From positions 6,386,001 to 6,450,000 of the forward strand of contig JAPQWV010000001.1 of assembly GCA_027422505.1 (NCBI GenBank): a stretch of DNA of 64,000 nucleotides, given 5' to 3'. The notes below the pieces were generated by a model. That model was not told the origin of the DNA and searched no databases. It saw only the letters and a program-made list of their open reading frames with translations. Numbering within the stretch: the first letter of the stretch is position 1; every line of letters starts with the position of its first letter. Origin of the DNA: Craterostigma plantagineum (taxonomy: Eukaryota > Streptophyta > Magnoliopsida > Lamiales > Linderniaceae). This document shows, in pieces, positions 62,398-64,000 of this stretch. Made by a program: the position numbers and the translations under genes.

Positions 62398-62739
62398 ATT
62401 AGAAAGGCCTTAATTAATTAAATTGGATAATTTTTTACTTGATAAGAATTCAATTCAACTGTCTATGATGTCTGAAAAACAAACAATGCTTTAAGCTCCA
62501 CATGTCATGTCAATGGTGAGCGGAAGTCATTGTTCACTCCCAACTACAAAGGCCAAATGATTACGTTGATGTTGAGATGTTTAGATTATTTACATGGACA
62601 TCGATTCATCTCAACATCTATTAATATTTTTTAGTTGAACATATAGTTGATTACTATTAATTCAAAGTCTATCTCCCTCATCTGTATCACGATCATCAGA
62701 GGAACGTGTTAAACCAACTACGTAAGCTCAGAGACTGCC
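62398..62739. repeat. Duplicated segment, unit III
   Basis: Starts 'attagaaaggcctta' and ends 'agctcagagactgcc'. It matches unit II (48486-48543 plus 50531-50820) and lacks the hAT insertion, giving that element's empty site. Confidence 0.82.
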
Positions 62740-63030
62740 GATTTGCTTGAACTATGAATGAATGCCCTTTGCTATATATAACAACAAATCTCAGAGTTTT
62801 ATTACGAGCCAAAAAAGGGAGAACCATCGTTTTATGACAGCGCACACATGGCAGCTGCCCGCAGAAACAGAAATAACTTATCGGAAAATGAACACAGCGT
62901 AGTAATGTACCATACTGAGGAGAGAAAAAGTAAACGAAATATCATTCTTAGGATTATTGATTTCGTCAATGTCCGATGAAGGATACAATACGACGAGGAT
63001 AGTGAGATGGAGGCCAGGATGTTGAGCTAC

Positions 63031-64000
63031 CTAACCCTCGAGAGCCGACGCTCCTGATATAATCTCAATCAGCTCGGTGGTGATGGATGCTTGACGGGTT
63101 CTGAAAGTGAACATTATAACAGTAAAGAAAAAAAAAACACAGAAATAATGGAATCAACAGGTTATTCACTAAGCAATGTAAAGAACGAATGAAAAGATTG
63201 GAATAGATGTTTTGGGATTCTGTCCGAATAAAAGAGAAATCACATCTTAAACAGCTTTCACCATCAGGGACTTGAAGATTTGTTAGGCTATGCTAGTTGT
63301 ATTAGACACATCAAGACATATTATATTCCTATCTTTAGATTAGTTTATTATCGGCAGAAAAGATGAAGATGAACCTGTTGTAAGTCAGAGTGAGACGATC
63401 AAGCATATCCCCAGCATTTCTGCTAGAGCTGTCCATAGCAGACATTCGGGCTCCCTGCTCACTGCATGCATTTTCTAGGACAGCGTTGAACATAACCTGC
63501 ATTAAAAAAATGAACAGAAAAGTCAACCCATCTCTACGTTTGTAATTGGCACAGTATGTAGTTATCATAAGGCGAAGAAGTTTATACGCAGTTGAGATAC
63601 TGGAAAAAAGCTTGTAGGTTCAAAAAGAGAGGAGGGCGTCAATATCGTTTATTTACCGAAAAAACAAAAAGAATTTTACAGGATCGGACTATGGCACATT
63701 GTTTAATAGTTTCCCGTAAAGAAAGGGACTGAGCATAATGTCGTAAGATGAAGATGTGCAGCCATACCGTTGAAAATTAAGGAACTTACGCAAGAAAATT
63801 GGAACTCAGCGAGATTCTGGAGCACTTCAGACTTGGTTTCACCTCCTTCAATCTCGTAGGAATCTAGTTCGCCTAGTTTCCCACCAGCTTCAGCTTCTCT
63901 CTCCACGATCTATGTCACACACATTTCAGTTTGAGTCCATCATTCATAGACTATAAACTCAAGAGTGATCCAGAGAATTATATGACCTCGGGTGATAACA
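63031..64000 (-). CDS. ATPC: Mitochondrial ATP synthase gamma subunit, C-terminal part (window edge)
   Basis: The gamma subunit is the rotating central stalk of F1 ATP synthase in the mitochondrial matrix. Minus-strand exons are 63031-63100 ([22 protein letters not shown] then stop), 63375-63496 ([18 protein letters not shown] through [11 protein letters not shown]), 63790-63909 ([23 protein letters not shown]) and a partial exon 63987-64000 (LSPE). Borders are GT-AG and phases close. The [25 protein letters not shown] signature is the classic gamma C-terminus. The ASALEG ending and absence of a chloroplast-type regulatory Cys insert favour the mitochondrial form. The remainder lies beyond the right edge. 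Confidence 0.93.

Overview
This is nuclear DNA from a eudicot plant. It is AT-rich, its genes have many GT-AG introns, and it contains plant-specific families (3-ketoacyl-CoA synthase, PR-10/norcoclaurine-synthase-like protein, plant mobile domain) among plant transposons (Sirevirus-like and other Copia LTR elements, Emigrant-like MITEs, MULEs, hAT, TRIM). I cannot name the species.

Host genes, left to right: a broken ALG11 mannosyltransferase copy (+, about 7160-14813); an intact six-exon ARF-family GTPase of the ARFB1 type (-, 15106-16949); an intact two-exon PR-10/NCS-like gene (+, 17973-20183); a two-exon 3-ketoacyl-CoA synthase (-, 21196-28932); a nine-exon ERCC1 (-, 31304-33760); a four-coding-exon actin of exactly 377 codons (-, 37914-40526); and the 3' end of the mitochondrial ATP synthase gamma subunit gene (-, 63031 to the right edge). 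For every gene except ALG11, intron phases and reading frames close exactly when the exons are joined. These are housekeeping genes with no shared pathway and are independently transcribed.

Mobile DNA makes up most of the rest. Positions 1-5550 hold two inverted LTRs of one family and a gutted Sirevirus-like element. Two related Copia elements sit in introns: one antisense in ALG11 (7787-13490) and one sense in the KCS gene (22250-27817, perfect CTTCC target duplication). A non-autonomous element at 34473-37382 has three LTRs, the outermost inverted, and the whole is flanked by GTGGT. The interval between actin and ATPC is a nest. An ancestral segment was tandemly duplicated, then invaded by elements built of GGTATAAT arrays, by a Copia gag-only element in the form LTR-internal-LTR-internal-LTR, by a hAT element with a SINE inside it, by a small hAT-like MITE, by a 6.9-kb MULE and by a TRIM. 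The duplicated copies serve as each other's empty sites, so several insertion boundaries can be read to the base.

The most interesting unit is the MULE at about 52880-59804. Two genes run inward from its terminal inverted repeats, as mudrA and mudrB do in MuDR. The inferred mudrA-like gene is a transposase with a FAR1-type zinc finger, MULE core, SWIM finger and a C-terminal OTU cysteine protease domain. The gene in the mudrB position encodes a plant mobile domain (MAIN-like) protein. Both genes appear to start near the TIRs and to have a first intron spanning a subterminal array of CCGAAAT palindromes. Both carry inactivating lesions here.
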